Positions 49,601-58,074 of a stretch of DNA of 64,000 nt are shown here, in pieces. Position numbers and translations under genes: made by a program. This DNA is from Serinicoccus profundi (GTDB lineage Bacteria > Actinomycetota > Actinomycetes > Actinomycetales > Dermatophilaceae), in NCBI RefSeq assembly GCF_008001015.1, contig NZ_CP042862.1:868001-932000 (forward strand). The letters are read 5' to 3'. Under the pieces are notes generated by a model. The model ran no database searches. It saw only the letters and a program-made list of their open reading frames with translations, and was not told the DNA's origin. Every line of letters starts with the position of its first letter. Position 1 is the stretch's first letter.

Positions 49601-49973
49601 CTCACGGGCGACCGCGATGCTGCGCGGCCACGGCGGTGGCTTCGTCGTGCTCGACACCGAGGTGACCGACGACCTCGCCAAGGAGGGCCTGGCCCGCGAC
49701 CTCGTGCGCGCCGTCCAGGGTGCGCGCAAGGACGCCGGGCTGGACATCACCGACCGGATCAGCCTGACCGTCGTCGGTGACGACGAGGTCTGGGACGCCG
49801 CGATGGCGCACCAGCAGCTGGTGATGAGCGAGACCCTGGCCGTGCAGTTCGGCGCGGCCGGCGCCGGCCACAGCCTGCCTGCGGGCGGCGCGGCGACGGC
49901 ATACCGTGCAGGAGCGACCCTCGACGGTGACCGCACCGTCGAGCTGATGATCTCGAAGGTGGAGGCACGATGA
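46626..49973 (+). CDS. ileS: Isoleucine--tRNA ligase
   Basis: A 1115-residue class Ia synthetase charging tRNA-Ile. HIGH motif variant HYGH ([12 protein letters not shown]), KMSKS intact ([12 protein letters not shown]), CP1 editing region [13 protein letters not shown]. The length and C-terminal domain resemble the eukaryote-like IleRS2 type, which is often less sensitive to mupirocin; this is family inference. ATG 46626 follows AGGAG. Controlled by the upstream T-box. The stop overlaps the folC ATG (ATGA). Confidence 0.96.
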   Translation: MAYPRTSTSADALTSSPRFPEIEQAVLAYWREHDTFARSVEQRDAGEHGDNEYVFYDGPPFANGLPHYGHLLTGYVKDVVPRYQTMRGKRVERRFGWDTHGLPAELEAMDQLGIKTKEEILGIGIEAFNAKCRESVLKYTDDWQDYVTRQARWVDFEHDYKTLNVDYMESVLWAFKSLFDKGLVYEGFRVLPYCWNDQTPLSNHELRMDDEVYQVRNDPAVTVGARLLPGDAPDEVLDGALALIWTTTPWTLPANLAIMVGEDIEYVVVRAPLPGTEAAVEGSDQGERYLIAAARLAAYAHELGEAPEVLGTYTGAELAGRAYLPPFSYYQGWERAHRLVIAEFVTTTDGTGLVHTAGAFGEDDKVVTDREGIEPVMPVGADGTFLPPVDEYAGMLVFDANAPIMDHLKAATRNQAGGEQHETGSVTEGTVLLRRESYAHSYPHCWRCKQPLIYKAVSSWFVEVTKIKDDMLRTNEQITWVPEHIKHGQFGRWLENARDWSISRNRFWGSPIPVWRSDDPAYPRIDVYGSLAEIEADFGTLPRDRDGNVDLHRPFVDELTRPNPDDPTGASTMRRVEDVLDVWFDSGSMSYAQVHYPFENEQWFEEHFPADFIVEYIGQTRGWFYTLHILATALFDRPAFSTCLSHGIVLGSDGQKMSKSLKNYPDVREVFDRDGADAMRWFLMSSPILRGGNLIVTEQGIRDGVRQTMIPLWNAWYFFGLYANAAGYEASWSTASEHQLDRYLLAKTRDFVQAAQEAYDGNEIAVAAEVIRDFVDVLTNWYIRRSRDRFWAEDHEAFDTLYTVLEITCRVAAPLLPLLTEEVWRGLTGGESVHLTDWPELGDLPADEELVAAMDTVREVCSTTLGLRKGEGLRVRLPLASLTVATTHPQGLSDLADIVADEVNVREVVVHDLGDDGADATAFGVQQRLSVNARAAGPRLGKQVQSAIKGSKSGDWSVAEDGTVTSGGIVLEEGEFALETVVADGATGDGAASRATAMLRGHGGGFVVLDTEVTDDLAKEGLARDLVRAVQGARKDAGLDITDRISLTVVGDDEVWDAAMAHQQLVMSETLAVQFGAAGAGHSLPAGGAATAYRAGATLDGDRTVELMISKVEAR

Positions 49974-51415
49974 GCGACCAGTTCTTCGAGGACAACGAGC
50001 TGCCCCTGGAGGCCGGGAGCGCGGTGCCGTCACCGCCCGCGCGCCCCGAGCCGACCGACCCGGCGCTGCTCGCGCGCTATGCCGAGGTCTCCGAGGCGAT
50101 CCTGGCGCGGACGCCCGAGCACATGCCCGAGCCCACCCTGCACCGGGTCGCCCGCGTCATGGAGCTCATGGGCGACCCGCAGCGCACCTTCCGGATGATC
50201 CACCTGACCGGGACCAACGGCAAGACCTCGACGGCCCGGATCACCGAGCGGCTGCTGCGCGAGATGGGCCTACGGACGGGGCGGTTCACCAGCCCGCACC
50301 TGCACGACATGCGCGAGCGGGTCAGCATCGACGGTGAGCCGATCGACATCGAGGGCTTCCTCGCGGCCTACGACGACGTCCTGCCCTTCGTGGAGATGGT
50401 CGACGCCGAGTCGCTCGCGGACGCCGAGGAGTCGCGGCGGGTGCGGATGACCTACTTCGAGGTCCTCGTCTGCCTGGCGTACGCCGCCTTCGCGGACGCG
50501 CCGGTCGAGGTCGCCGTCGTCGAGGTCGGGCTCGGTGGGGTCTGGGACGCGACCTCGGTCGCCGATGGTGACGTCGCCGTCGTCACCCCGGTCGCGCTGG
50601 ACCACACGCGGCTGCTCGGCAGCACCGTGGAGGAGATCGCCACCGAGAAGTCCGGGATCATCAAGCCCGGCGGCATCGCGGTGGCCGGGGTTCAGGAGCC
50701 CGAGGTCATGACGATCCTCACCGACCGGGCGCAGGAGGTGGGAGCCGAGCTGAAGGCCGAGGGCGTGAACTTCGGCGTCCTGACGCGGGAGGTCGCCGTC
50801 GGCGGCCAGCAGGTGTCGCTGCGCGGCCTCGCCGGGGACTACGACGGGCTGTTCCTGCCGCTGTTCGGAGCCCACCAGACGCACAACGCCGCGATCGCCG
50901 TGGCTGCCGTCGAGGCCTTCGTGGGCGGCGGAGAGCAGCCGCTGAGCGATGAGGTGCTGCGGGCCGGCCTCGCCGACGTGTCCTCCCCCGGGCGGTTGGA
51001 GATCGTGCGGCGCTCGCCGACCGTGCTGGTCGACGCCGCGCACAACCCGGCGGGGGTCGAGGCCCTGGTCGAGGCCGTGCGCGAGTCGTTCACGTTCACC
51101 CGCTTGGTCGGCCTGCTCGCGGTCCTAGAGGACAAGGACGTCGAGCCGATGATCCAGGCGCTGGAGCCGGTGCTCGACCACGTGGTCGTGTCCCGGACGA
51201 CCTCGCCGCGCGCGATCCGGCCGCAGCGACTCGGTGAGCTTGTCGCGGAGTACTTCGGTGCCGACCGTGTCACCGTCGTCGCCGACCTGCCCGACGCGCT
51301 CGACGTGGCCGCAGGCCTCGCCGACGACGGCGGCGTCGCGGGAGCCGTCCTGGCGACCGGCTCGGTCACCACGGCGGCAGAGGTACGCGCCCTCGTGGGC
51401 CGCACCACCACCTGA
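49970..51415 (+). CDS. folC: Bifunctional folylpolyglutamate/dihydrofolate synthase
   Basis: A 481-residue Mur-ligase-type enzyme adding glutamate to folates. ATP loop [50 protein letters not shown] and [12 protein letters not shown] are FolC signatures. The first ~30 residues are an acidic/Pro-rich extension. The ATG overlaps the ileS stop, so both are on the T-box-controlled transcript. DUF4233 and ndk, usual downstream partners, lie 1.9 kb away. Confidence 0.95.
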   Translation: MSDQFFEDNELPLEAGSAVPSPPARPEPTDPALLARYAEVSEAILARTPEHMPEPTLHRVARVMELMGDPQRTFRMIHLTGTNGKTSTARITERLLREMGLRTGRFTSPHLHDMRERVSIDGEPIDIEGFLAAYDDVLPFVEMVDAESLADAEESRRVRMTYFEVLVCLAYAAFADAPVEVAVVEVGLGGVWDATSVADGDVAVVTPVALDHTRLLGSTVEEIATEKSGIIKPGGIAVAGVQEPEVMTILTDRAQEVGAELKAEGVNFGVLTREVAVGGQQVSLRGLAGDYDGLFLPLFGAHQTHNAAIAVAAVEAFVGGGEQPLSDEVLRAGLADVSSPGRLEIVRRSPTVLVDAAHNPAGVEALVEAVRESFTFTRLVGLLAVLEDKDVEPMIQALEPVLDHVVVSRTTSPRAIRPQRLGELVAEYFGADRVTVVADLPDALDVAAGLADDGGVAGAVLATGSVTTAAEVRALVGRTTT

Positions 51416-51417
51416 CC

Positions 51418-51636
51418 GACCGGGCGTCGCAGATGGTCGTTCTCGTCCTGACCGGGCGTCGCAGATGGTTGTCCCCAAGGTGACCGAGCGTCGCAGATGG
51501 TTGCGCGGCATACCTGGTCCCACCATCTGCGGCGCTCGGTGGGGCCCATGACAGCCATGTGCGGCGCTCGGTGGCGCTGACAGCGACCATCTGCGGCGCT
51601 CGGTGGGGCCCATGACAGCCATGTGCGGCGCTCGGT
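51418..51636. repeat. REP-like array (family B): three forward and four inverted units, 32-bp period
   Basis: Forward units (GACCGRGCGTCGCAGATGGT) start at 51418, 51450 and 51482. Inverted units (ACCATCTGCGGCGCTCGGT, or GCCATGTGCGG in alternate copies) start at 51522, 51554, 51586 and 51618. The period is exactly 32 bp on both sides; the orientation flips once at about 51510. The array can fold into a long hairpin and lies between convergent folC and the DUF305 gene. A single related unit is at 8350. Confidence 0.92.
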
Positions 51637-51670
51637 GGGTATGCCGGGAGGCCTCGTCAGTCTTCGAGGT

Positions 51671-51712
51671 GCCCGTCAGCTGCCGTCAGCTGCCCGTCAG
51701 CTGCCGTCAGTG
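51671..51712. repeat. 21-bp tandem repeat, two copies
   Basis: GCCCGTCAGCTGCCGTCAGC units at 51671-51691 and 51692-51712, each holding two GTCAGCTGC sub-units. The second copy covers the stop codon of the DUF305 gene. Confidence 0.8.
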
Positions 51713-52543
51713 GTCGGAGTGGTCGCCGTCGTCCGGGGTCGGTGCCGGGGCAGTCTCGCCGCTCGAGCCGTCCGAGCCGTCCGAGCGCTCCTGCGCGCCG
51801 TCGCCGGCGGAGTTCTCCGCCAGCCAGGCGTCGATGTCCTCGCGGGGCTCGGCGTCGCGCTCGGCGAGCATGTCGCGCATGAGCCGGACCTCGCCCTCCT
51901 GGGCGTTGACCATCTTCTGCGCGGCGGAGAGGACCTCCGGCTGGGTGGCCTGGTTGACGGCGGCCTCGGCCATCTCCACCCCGGAGAGGTGGTGGGTCGT
52001 CATGAGCTGGAGGAAGAGCACCTCGGCCTCCTCGCCGGTGGCCTCGGTGAGCTCCTGGATCTCGGTGGGCGAGGCCATGCCCGGCATCGGCACGCCCTCG
52101 GGCAGGTCCATCATCGCGGCGTGCTCCTGCGCGTCCATGCCCTCCATGGACATCCACGCCATCCGCTCCTCGCCCCGCGCCCGGGGCAGGCCCCAGTCGG
52201 CCAGCCAGGTGGCCATCATGCCCCGCTCGAAGCCCTGGTTGGTGGCGATGTCGACGGCCAGCCGGACGACGTCCTCGTCGTCGGTGCTCTGCATGACCAG
52301 CTGGGACATCTGGACCGCCTGGGCGTGGTGCTCGCTCATGTCGCGCGCGAAGCCGGCGTCGGCGCCGTCGTCCGGCGGGGTGCGCTCACCGAAGGACAAC
52401 CAGCCCACGAGGGCCCCCAGGCACAGCGCGAGGATCGTCACCGCCGCGAGCGCCGGCGCCCCGAAAGTCCGCCAGCGGTCCCGCGGTGGCGAGGCGGGAG
52501 CCGAGTCCCCGCCCACCTCCTCGTCGTGGTGAGCCTCGCTCAC
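51707..52543 (-). CDS. DUF305 domain-containing membrane-anchored protein
   Basis: A 278-residue protein with one N-terminal transmembrane helix (about 26-50) and an external DUF305 region with two ferritin-like His/Met-rich helices: FARDMSEHHAQAVQMSQLVM and FLQLMTTHHLSGVEMAEA, separated by a Met-rich loop (MSMEGMDAQEHAAMMDLPEG). DUF305 proteins are linked to metal, often copper, handling; this is not proven here. The last 40 residues are low complexity. GTG 52543 overlaps the DUF3105 stop. Confidence 0.88.
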   Translation of the reverse strand: MSEAHHDEEVGGDSAPASPPRDRWRTFGAPALAAVTILALCLGALVGWLSFGERTPPDDGADAGFARDMSEHHAQAVQMSQLVMQSTDDEDVVRLAVDIATNQGFERGMMATWLADWGLPRARGEERMAWMSMEGMDAQEHAAMMDLPEGVPMPGMASPTEIQELTEATGEEAEVLFLQLMTTHHLSGVEMAEAAVNQATQPEVLSAAQKMVNAQEGEVRLMRDMLAERDAEPREDIDAWLAENSAGDGAQERSDGSDGSSGETAPAPTPDDGDHSDH

Positions 52544-53172
52544 GAGCGCGCCACGAGGTCGGTCACCGTCCCGCCGGTGCACGCCGCGCCGGGCTCTGGG
52601 ACGTCGGGCGCCTGCTTGTACTCGCGCACGAACGCCGCCAGCAGCTTCTCGTCCGCGGTGTCCAGGGACAGCTGGTGGTTCCACGACGTCGCCATGACCG
52701 GCGACTCCTGGTCGGCGACCGGGCTGACGATCATGTAGTCCTCGTCACCGAGCTCGGTGAGGACCTCGATCTGCTCGGCCGGCAGGTCCGGCTGGTAGGT
52801 CAGCCACACCGCTCCGTGCTCCAGGGAGTGCACGGCGTGCTCGGTCGGCACCTCCTCCGGGTAGACGCCGCAGTTCCACCAGGCGGGGTGGTGCGGGCCG
52901 CCGGGGGGCACCGTCGAGTCGTAGTCGATCTGCTCGTTGCGGTGGTCGGCGCCGGTGTTCTCGAAGTCCTCCACGGCCGAGAGGTCGGCGAGGGCGGGCG
53001 AGTCGCGCAGCACCGCGAAGACGACGGCCCCGACGATGAGGACGACGACGGCGGCCGCGGATCCCCAGATCAGCACCCCACGGCGTCGCTCGGCGGCGGC
53101 GCCGGCCTTCTGGATCTTGGCCGCCTTGGCGGCGCGGTCGGAAGCCGCTGGGGTGCGGTCGGGTCGGGGCAT
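52540..53172 (-). CDS. DUF3105 domain-containing membrane protein
   Basis: A 210-residue protein with a basic N-terminus, one transmembrane helix (about 33-57) and an external DUF3105 domain with NEQIDYDSTVPPGGPHHPAWW, NCGVY and EHAVHSLEHGAVWLTY, the His-rich family core. It is translationally coupled to DUF305, a pairing common in actinobacteria; the two probably act together outside the membrane. Confidence 0.88.
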   Translation of the reverse strand: MPRPDRTPAASDRAAKAAKIQKAGAAAERRRGVLIWGSAAAVVVLIVGAVVFAVLRDSPALADLSAVEDFENTGADHRNEQIDYDSTVPPGGPHHPAWWNCGVYPEEVPTEHAVHSLEHGAVWLTYQPDLPAEQIEVLTELGDEDYMIVSPVADQESPVMATSWNHQLSLDTADEKLLAAFVREYKQAPDVPEPGAACTGGTVTDLVARS

Positions 53173-53281
53173 CGAGGCGCTCCTGGTCTACGACGGGCCG
53201 TGGTTGACACCCTCAGCGTATGCGGTCTCGCTGGCGGGTTGCTGAAAGGCCTCCCAGGGTCGGTCTGGGAGGATGGGCGGC

Positions 53282-53662
53282 GTGACTCCAGGCACCCTCA
53301 CCCGACGTCTGTGCGCCACGACGCTGCTGGCCCAGGCCATGTCGGTCTTCTTCGGGGCGCTCGTCGCCTGGCGCCTGGCCCAGACGACCGGCGACCCCCG
53401 GGCGGGCGCATACCTCTGGGGCGGGCTCGCGCTCACCGCCCTGTGCGTCCTGGCCGCCGGTGCCCTGCGCGGCCGGTGGGGCGTCCGGCTCGGCTGGCTC
53501 GTGCAGCTCCTCACGCTGGCAGCGGGTGTCGTGCTGCCCGCGATGCTGGTCGTGGCCGGGCTCTTCGGCTTCCTGTGGTGGCTGTGCCTCACCCAGGGCA
53601 TCCGGATGGACGCGCTCACCGCGCAGCGGGAGGCGCAGGAGCGCCAGGCAGAGGAGGGCTGA
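53282..53662 (+). CDS. DUF4233 family membrane protein
   Basis: A 126-residue protein with four transmembrane helices (TLLAQAMSVFFGALVAW, YLWGGLALTALCVLAAG, LGWLVQLLTLAAGVVLP, MLVVAGLFGFLWWLCL). DUF4233 normally lies between folC and ndk in actinobacteria; here it has moved 1.9 kb from folC. I chose GTG 53282, which has GGGAGG eight bases upstream; ATG 53273 would overlap that ribosome site. Confidence 0.82.
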   Translation: MTPGTLTRRLCATTLLAQAMSVFFGALVAWRLAQTTGDPRAGAYLWGGLALTALCVLAAGALRGRWGVRLGWLVQLLTLAAGVVLPAMLVVAGLFGFLWWLCLTQGIRMDALTAQREAQERQAEEG

Positions 53663-53665
53663 GCC

Positions 53666-54496
53666 ATGGATCTCATGAGCGCCGTCGTGCTGGGCATCGT
53701 GCAGGGACTGACCGAGTTCCTCCCGATCTCCTCCAGCGCCCACGTGTCGATCGTCGGGCGTCTCCTGGGCCAGGACGACCCGGGGGCCGCCTTCACCGCG
53801 ATCACCCAGCTGGGCACCGAGGCTGCCGTCCTCCTCTACTTCTGGCGCGACATCGTCCGGATCGTCCGGGCGTGGTTCGCCTCGCTCGCGGGACGCATCC
53901 CGCGCAACGACCCCGACGCCGTGCTCGGCTGGTGGGTGATCCTCGGCACCTTCCCCATCGGCATCCTCGGGCTGCTGCTGCAGGACTGGATCGAGACCGA
54001 CCTGCGCAGCCTGTGGATCACCGCGACGATGCTGCTCGTCTTCGCCCTGGTCATCCTCGCCGCCGAGCGGGTGGCCACCCAGCGCAAGGAGCTGCGCGAC
54101 CTCACCTGGCGCGACGGTCTCTTCTTCGGCCTCTGGCAGGCGCTCGCGCTCGTGCCCGGCGTCTCGCGCAGCGGCGGCACCATCGCCGGTGGTCTGTTCA
54201 TGGGCTACACGCGAGAGGCCGCCGCCCGCTACTCCTTCCTCCTCGCCATCCCGGCGGTGCTCGCCTCGGGTGGGCTGCAGCTGCTCAAGGTGGTCACCGG
54301 TGACGCCATCGGCTCGGGCACCGGGTGGACGGCCATCTCGGTGGCCACGGTGCTCGCGTTCGGGGTGGGGTATGCCGTCATCGCCTGGTTCATGCGCTAC
54401 ATCACCACCCACACCTTCACGCCGTTCATGATCTACCGGATCGTGCTGGCGCTCGTGCTCTTCGGGCTGCTCGGCGCGGGCGTCCTCCAGCCCTGA
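53666..54496 (+). CDS. uppP: Undecaprenyl-diphosphatase (UppP/BacA)
   Basis: A 276-residue integral membrane enzyme recycling undecaprenyl pyrophosphate for cell-wall synthesis. GIVQGLTEFLPISSSAH with the catalytic Glu and Ser region, and LVPGVSRSGGTIAGGLFMG, the second signature with the catalytic Arg, are intact. Overproduction of this family gives bacitracin resistance. It starts three bases after the DUF4233 stop, so they are cotranscribed. Confidence 0.96.
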   Translation: MDLMSAVVLGIVQGLTEFLPISSSAHVSIVGRLLGQDDPGAAFTAITQLGTEAAVLLYFWRDIVRIVRAWFASLAGRIPRNDPDAVLGWWVILGTFPIGILGLLLQDWIETDLRSLWITATMLLVFALVILAAERVATQRKELRDLTWRDGLFFGLWQALALVPGVSRSGGTIAGGLFMGYTREAAARYSFLLAIPAVLASGGLQLLKVVTGDAIGSGTGWTAISVATVLAFGVGYAVIAWFMRYITTHTFTPFMIYRIVLALVLFGLLGAGVLQP

Positions 54497-54531
54497 CGCC
54501 GGGCCGGCGCGTCACGGCATACCCTGGGTCC

Positions 54532-54975
54532 GTGACCGACACGACTGCCGCCCAGACCGAACGCTCCCTTGTCCTCGTCAAGCCCGACGGCTACCGTCGC
54601 GGCCTCTCCGGCGAGGTGCTCCGCCGGATCGAGGCCAAGGGCTACACCCTCGTCGCGCTCGCCGTCGTGACCCCGGGCCGCGACCAGCTCGAGGCGCACT
54701 ACGCCGAGCACGAGGGCAAGCCCTTCTACGAGCCGCTGCTGGAGTTCATGTCCTCCGGCCCGGTCACCGCCGTCATCATCGAGGGCCAGGGCTGCATCCC
54801 CGGCTTCCGGTCCCTCGCCGGGGCCACCGACCCCACGGCCGCGGCGCCGGGCACCATCCGCGGCGACCACGGGCGCGACTGGGGCCTCAAGGTGCAGCAG
54901 AACATCGTCCACGGGTCGGACAGCCCGGAGTCCGCGGCCCGCGAGATCGCCATCTGGTTCCCCGAGCACGGCTGA
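54532..54975 (+). CDS. ndk: Nucleoside diphosphate kinase
   Basis: A 147-residue kinase balancing nucleoside triphosphates. SLVLVKPDGYRRG and the phospho-His motif NIVHGSDSPESA are intact. GTG 54532 starts it; TACCCT lies six bases upstream (54520-54525), so it probably has its own leaderless transcript besides readthrough from uppP. It converges on the lanC-like gene with only 32 bp between stops. Confidence 0.96.
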   Translation: MTDTTAAQTERSLVLVKPDGYRRGLSGEVLRRIEAKGYTLVALAVVTPGRDQLEAHYAEHEGKPFYEPLLEFMSSGPVTAVIIEGQGCIPGFRSLAGATDPTAAAPGTIRGDHGRDWGLKVQQNIVHGSDSPESAAREIAIWFPEHG

Positions 54976-55007
54976 GGCGGGCCCGGGGTATCCGCTCGCG
55001 CCCTGCG

Positions 55008-56300
55008 TCACCGACCGCGATCTGCCGGGAGGGGCGCGCCGATGCCGGGCACCCCGAAGAGTGTCGGAGCGGGGAGACCGAGATCCGGGCGGGCGAGCCG
55101 GGCGAGGACCAGCGCCGTCCCCGCGAGCCCCTGGAAGAGGCCGTAGCCGCCGCGGGTCCGCTGGCCGGTCGGCCAGAGGTGCACGTCGTCCCCGAGGACC
55201 TCGGCGACTGCCAGGGCCGCGGCCCCGGCGACCTCGAGCTGCTCGGTGGCCCCCCAGGCGTCGGTGGCGGAGGCGAGGACGTCCAACGGTCCGCCGAGGC
55301 CGTGGCAGAGCGTCAGCCCGGCATCACCGGGGTCGACCCGAGCCGACGCCGGGCCGGAGGTCTCCAGCTGCCGCCGGGCTGCCGCGGCCGCCTGCTCCAC
55401 CTGCTCCCGGCAGAGCAGCACACCTGCCTCGGCCTCGCTGCGCAGCGCCGTCGCCGGCACCCCCAGGTCCACGCCCGCGTCGGCGAGCCGGGCCAGCTCC
55501 AGGCGCGCGGCGGCGACCCCGGCCGTGCCGTGGCACCACATCACCGGGTGGGTCGGTGACTCCTCGCGCAGGTCGGGCCAGCCGAGCACCCGGTCGGACC
55601 AGCCGCTCTCCCACCACCACGCCCGCCGGAGCCGCTCGCGGACGGCGTCCACGAGGGGTCCGCGCGGGTCGGTCGCCAGCCAGTGACCCAGCGCGAGCAG
55701 GACCCCGCTGCTGCCGTGCGCCAGACCGGTGAGCGGGCGGGCGGGCTCGCCGCCGGGGTCCGGCGGGCCGGGGTAGGCCCACCCCTCGCCCTCCGGACGT
55801 CCGCAGTCGAGCAGGGCGCGGACGATCGGCGTGGTCATCTCCGCAGGCGACGCGAGGGTGAGCGCCGCGAGCAGTAGACCGGACAGTCCGTCCAGATGGT
55901 CGCTCGACCCGGCGAGCCGGGCGGGGGAGGGCAACGGCCCCCCTGCACCGGTCACGGCGGCGCGCGCCACCGTGATCCCGGCCTGCCCGTCCAGCAGCCC
56001 GGACGGGTCCTCCGGGCGGGTCAGGTCCGAGGGCATCGCCGCCCTCGCGAGCTGCTCGACCTCTCCAGGACGGTCGTGCAGCGGCGCCAGCAGGTGCAGC
56101 GCCCAGGCGATGCCGGCGGCGCCGTCGTAGACCTCCGCCCCACCGACGTGCAGGACCGGCGTGGTCTCCGCACCGCTGCGCGACCACGTCGCCCACCCGA
56201 CCCGGTCCGCGTCGCGCAGCGCCGCGTCGGCCACGGCGCGGGTCGCCGCCCGGGCGAGCTCCTCGAGGCCGACCACGGTGCGGTCCGGTGCGGTGCTCAT
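55008..56300 (-). CDS. LanC-like lanthionine cyclase
   Basis: A 430-residue protein with the LanC alpha-toroid pattern: GLAHGSSG (192-199), WCHGTAG (255-261) and LCHGLGG (331-337). By analogy to nisin cyclase the zinc ligands are Cys256, Cys332 and His333, and His195 is the conserved GxxHG His. LanC proteins catalyse or stabilise addition of Cys thiols to dehydro-amino acids. ATG 56300 overlaps the stop of the HopA1-family gene (ATGA). It is the last of four coupled genes. No dehydratase domain is fused to it; the upstream kinase and HopA1 protein may supply dehydration. Confidence 0.9.
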   Translation of the reverse strand: MSTAPDRTVVGLEELARAATRAVADAALRDADRVGWATWSRSGAETTPVLHVGGAEVYDGAAGIAWALHLLAPLHDRPGEVEQLARAAMPSDLTRPEDPSGLLDGQAGITVARAAVTGAGGPLPSPARLAGSSDHLDGLSGLLLAALTLASPAEMTTPIVRALLDCGRPEGEGWAYPGPPDPGGEPARPLTGLAHGSSGVLLALGHWLATDPRGPLVDAVRERLRRAWWWESGWSDRVLGWPDLREESPTHPVMWCHGTAGVAAARLELARLADAGVDLGVPATALRSEAEAGVLLCREQVEQAAAAARRQLETSGPASARVDPGDAGLTLCHGLGGPLDVLASATDAWGATEQLEVAGAAALAVAEVLGDDVHLWPTGQRTRGGYGLFQGLAGTALVLARLARPDLGLPAPTLFGVPGIGAPLPADRGR

Positions 56301-57184
56301 ACCGACCCCCGACGCAGGTGCGGCCGGAGGTCGTCGATCCCGGCCGCGATGAGGCCGCGACGACCCGCCAGCACCGCGTCCTGCGCCTGCCCGTCCCGCA
56401 GCCACGCGGCATACCCGTCGGCGAGCGCGGCACACCGGTTCTCCCCGAAGCTCGCGCCGTCACCGTCGTCCTGCGCCCAAGAGAGGCCGGGGCTCACCGC
56501 GGCGGTGAGCGGCGGCCGCTGCGGATCGAGGAGTCCGTCGGTGGCGGAGGCCAGGGCCTCCAGGGCCGCGCCGGCCTCCTCGTCGGGCAGGTAGACGACA
56601 ATCCGGTCCGGACGGGTCAGCGTGTCGGGGTCCAGCGCGCACTTGAGCAGCCAGGGTCCGGGCCGCGCGGCGAGGGCCTCGACGGCGCGGCCGACGGCGC
56701 GCCCGAGGCTGTCCAGCCGCGCGCAGAGGTAGATGCGGGTGAGTGGCTCCGGGGGGACCGGGTGCACCCAGGTGAGCGACCACGTGCGCCACCACCTCTC
56801 CGCGCGCACCGGACCACCGACGGGGGGTATGAGGATCTCGTCCCCCGCCCGGGGCGGCAGGGAGGTCCGCGGGTCGCCGGGGCGACGGGTCCACCGGCCC
56901 GGGAGGACGGCGTGGTGCCGGCCGTCCGCGTCCCGGACGACAAGCCCGCCCGCCGGGTCCACCCGCCGGACCGTGGCCGCCGACCAGCCGCCGACGGTCA
57001 GCGCCCGGGCGTCGAGCAGTCCGGCCAGCGGGGGGCCGACGGGAGTGGGCCGCTCGGTGACGGGCGCGGCATACCAGAGGGAGTAGAGCCGGGCGGCGAG
57101 CTCGGCCGGGGCGCTGCGGACGCTCGCCGGTCCGCTCCGGGCGACCTCGGCCGCCTCGGCGAGGGCGCGGGCCACGGTGCTCAT
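56297..57184 (-). CDS. HopA1-family protein, putative phospho-Ser/Thr lyase
   Basis: A 295-residue protein resembling the T3SS effector HopA1 family: RLYSLWYAAP, WWRTWSLTWVHP, RIYLCARLDSLGRAV, WLLKCALDPDTLTRPDRIVVY, and the end motif GASFGENRCAALADG. Proteins of this family act as the lyase of class V lanthipeptide and thioviridamide-type pathways, eliminating phosphate from Ser/Thr after a kinase has acted. Placement between an APH-like kinase and LanC supports that role here. Both ends overlap neighbours by four bases. Confidence 0.82.
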   Translation of the reverse strand: MSTVARALAEAAEVARSGPASVRSAPAELAARLYSLWYAAPVTERPTPVGPPLAGLLDARALTVGGWSAATVRRVDPAGGLVVRDADGRHHAVLPGRWTRRPGDPRTSLPPRAGDEILIPPVGGPVRAERWWRTWSLTWVHPVPPEPLTRIYLCARLDSLGRAVGRAVEALAARPGPWLLKCALDPDTLTRPDRIVVYLPDEEAGAALEALASATDGLLDPQRPPLTAAVSPGLSWAQDDGDGASFGENRCAALADGYAAWLRDGQAQDAVLAGRRGLIAAGIDDLRPHLRRGSV

Positions 57185-58074
57185 GAGGCCAGCACCTGCT
57201 GGACCCGGCCCCAGGACACGAGGTCGCTCAGGGCGCTGCGGGTGTCGGACATGAGGTCGTGCGCGAGCCGGAGACCGGGGTGGTCCATGCCGGGGCCGGA
57301 TCCGGCCGCGTAGGCGTCGAGGAAGCCGTGCCGGGCCGCCTCGTCGTCGGCGAGGCTCAGGCAGTCGTCCATGACCCGCAGCGCGCAGACGACATCCCAG
57401 GACGGGTCTCCCAGGCCGCCGTCCTCGAGGTCGATCAACCGGGTCGTGGCGGTCTGGCCGCGCCCGGTCACCAGCACGTTGGCCGCCGACAGGTCGCCGT
57501 GGATCCAGTGGCTGCGCCGCCACTGCCGGCCGGCCCGCCGCACCGTGCACGCCTCCTCGGTGCTGCCCTCCAGGACCCGCGCGGCCAGGTCCGCCGCGAG
57601 CGTCCCGTCGGGAGCGCTGAGGACGCTCGCCGGCGCTTCTCCCGTGATCGGCCACGGGCGGGTCGCCTCAGGGACGGCGCCCACCGGTCGGGGATGCCGG
57701 TGCAGCGCGGCGAGGGTGGTGCCGAGCGCACGGGCCACCGGCACCGGGTCGTGGGGAAGGGCGTCGTGCAGCGGTATGCCCGGGATCGGCGCGGTCCAGA
57801 CCGCGTCGTCGTCGGCGTGCAGCAGCCGCGGGACGGGTGCGCCGAGCAGCCCCCGCAGGACCGCCGCCTCCCGAGCGGCGGTCTCCAGTCCGTCCGTGGC
57901 CGTCGCTTGCCCCTGCTGCTTGACGTAGGCCACCACGACGCCGTCCACCTCGAGCCGGTGGACGAGGTTGCTGCGCGAGCAGGGCACCAGCGTGACAGCG
58001 CCGCCGAGCACGTCGGCGCAGGCGACCACCCCCTGCGTGATCGCCTGCGCCAACAGGCCCGGAGCGCTCCGCAT
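57181..58074 (-). CDS. APH-fold kinase of the lanthionine module
   Basis: A 297-residue phosphotransferase: VVVAYVKQQGQ has the ATP-site Lys; IHGDLSAANVL (catalytic Asp194, Asn199) and RLIDLEDGGLGDP (Asp215) are the kinase motifs. In class V lanthipeptide and thioamitide clusters, APH-like kinases phosphorylate Ser/Thr of the precursor. The neighbouring HopA1-like and LanC genes make that the best reading; an antibiotic kinase is less likely. ATG 58074 overlaps the protease stop by one base (TGATG). Confidence 0.85.
   Translation of the reverse strand: MRSAPGLLAQAITQGVVACADVLGGAVTLVPCSRSNLVHRLEVDGVVVAYVKQQGQATATDGLETAAREAAVLRGLLGAPVPRLLHADDDAVWTAPIPGIPLHDALPHDPVPVARALGTTLAALHRHPRPVGAVPEATRPWPITGEAPASVLSAPDGTLAADLAARVLEGSTEEACTVRRAGRQWRRSHWIHGDLSAANVLVTGRGQTATTRLIDLEDGGLGDPSWDVVCALRVMDDCLSLADDEAARHGFLDAYAAGSGPGMDHPGLRLAHDLMSDTRSALSDLVSWGRVQQVLAS

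Noticed and set aside
51418-51636. CRISPR array
   Set aside because: Period is regular, but repeats are only 19-20 bp, spacers about 12 bp and partly conserved, orientation flips midway and no cas genes are present.
57181-58074. Aminoglycoside resistance gene
   Set aside because: The APH fold is shared, but coupling to HopA1-like and LanC genes points to Ser/Thr phosphorylation of a protein or peptide.
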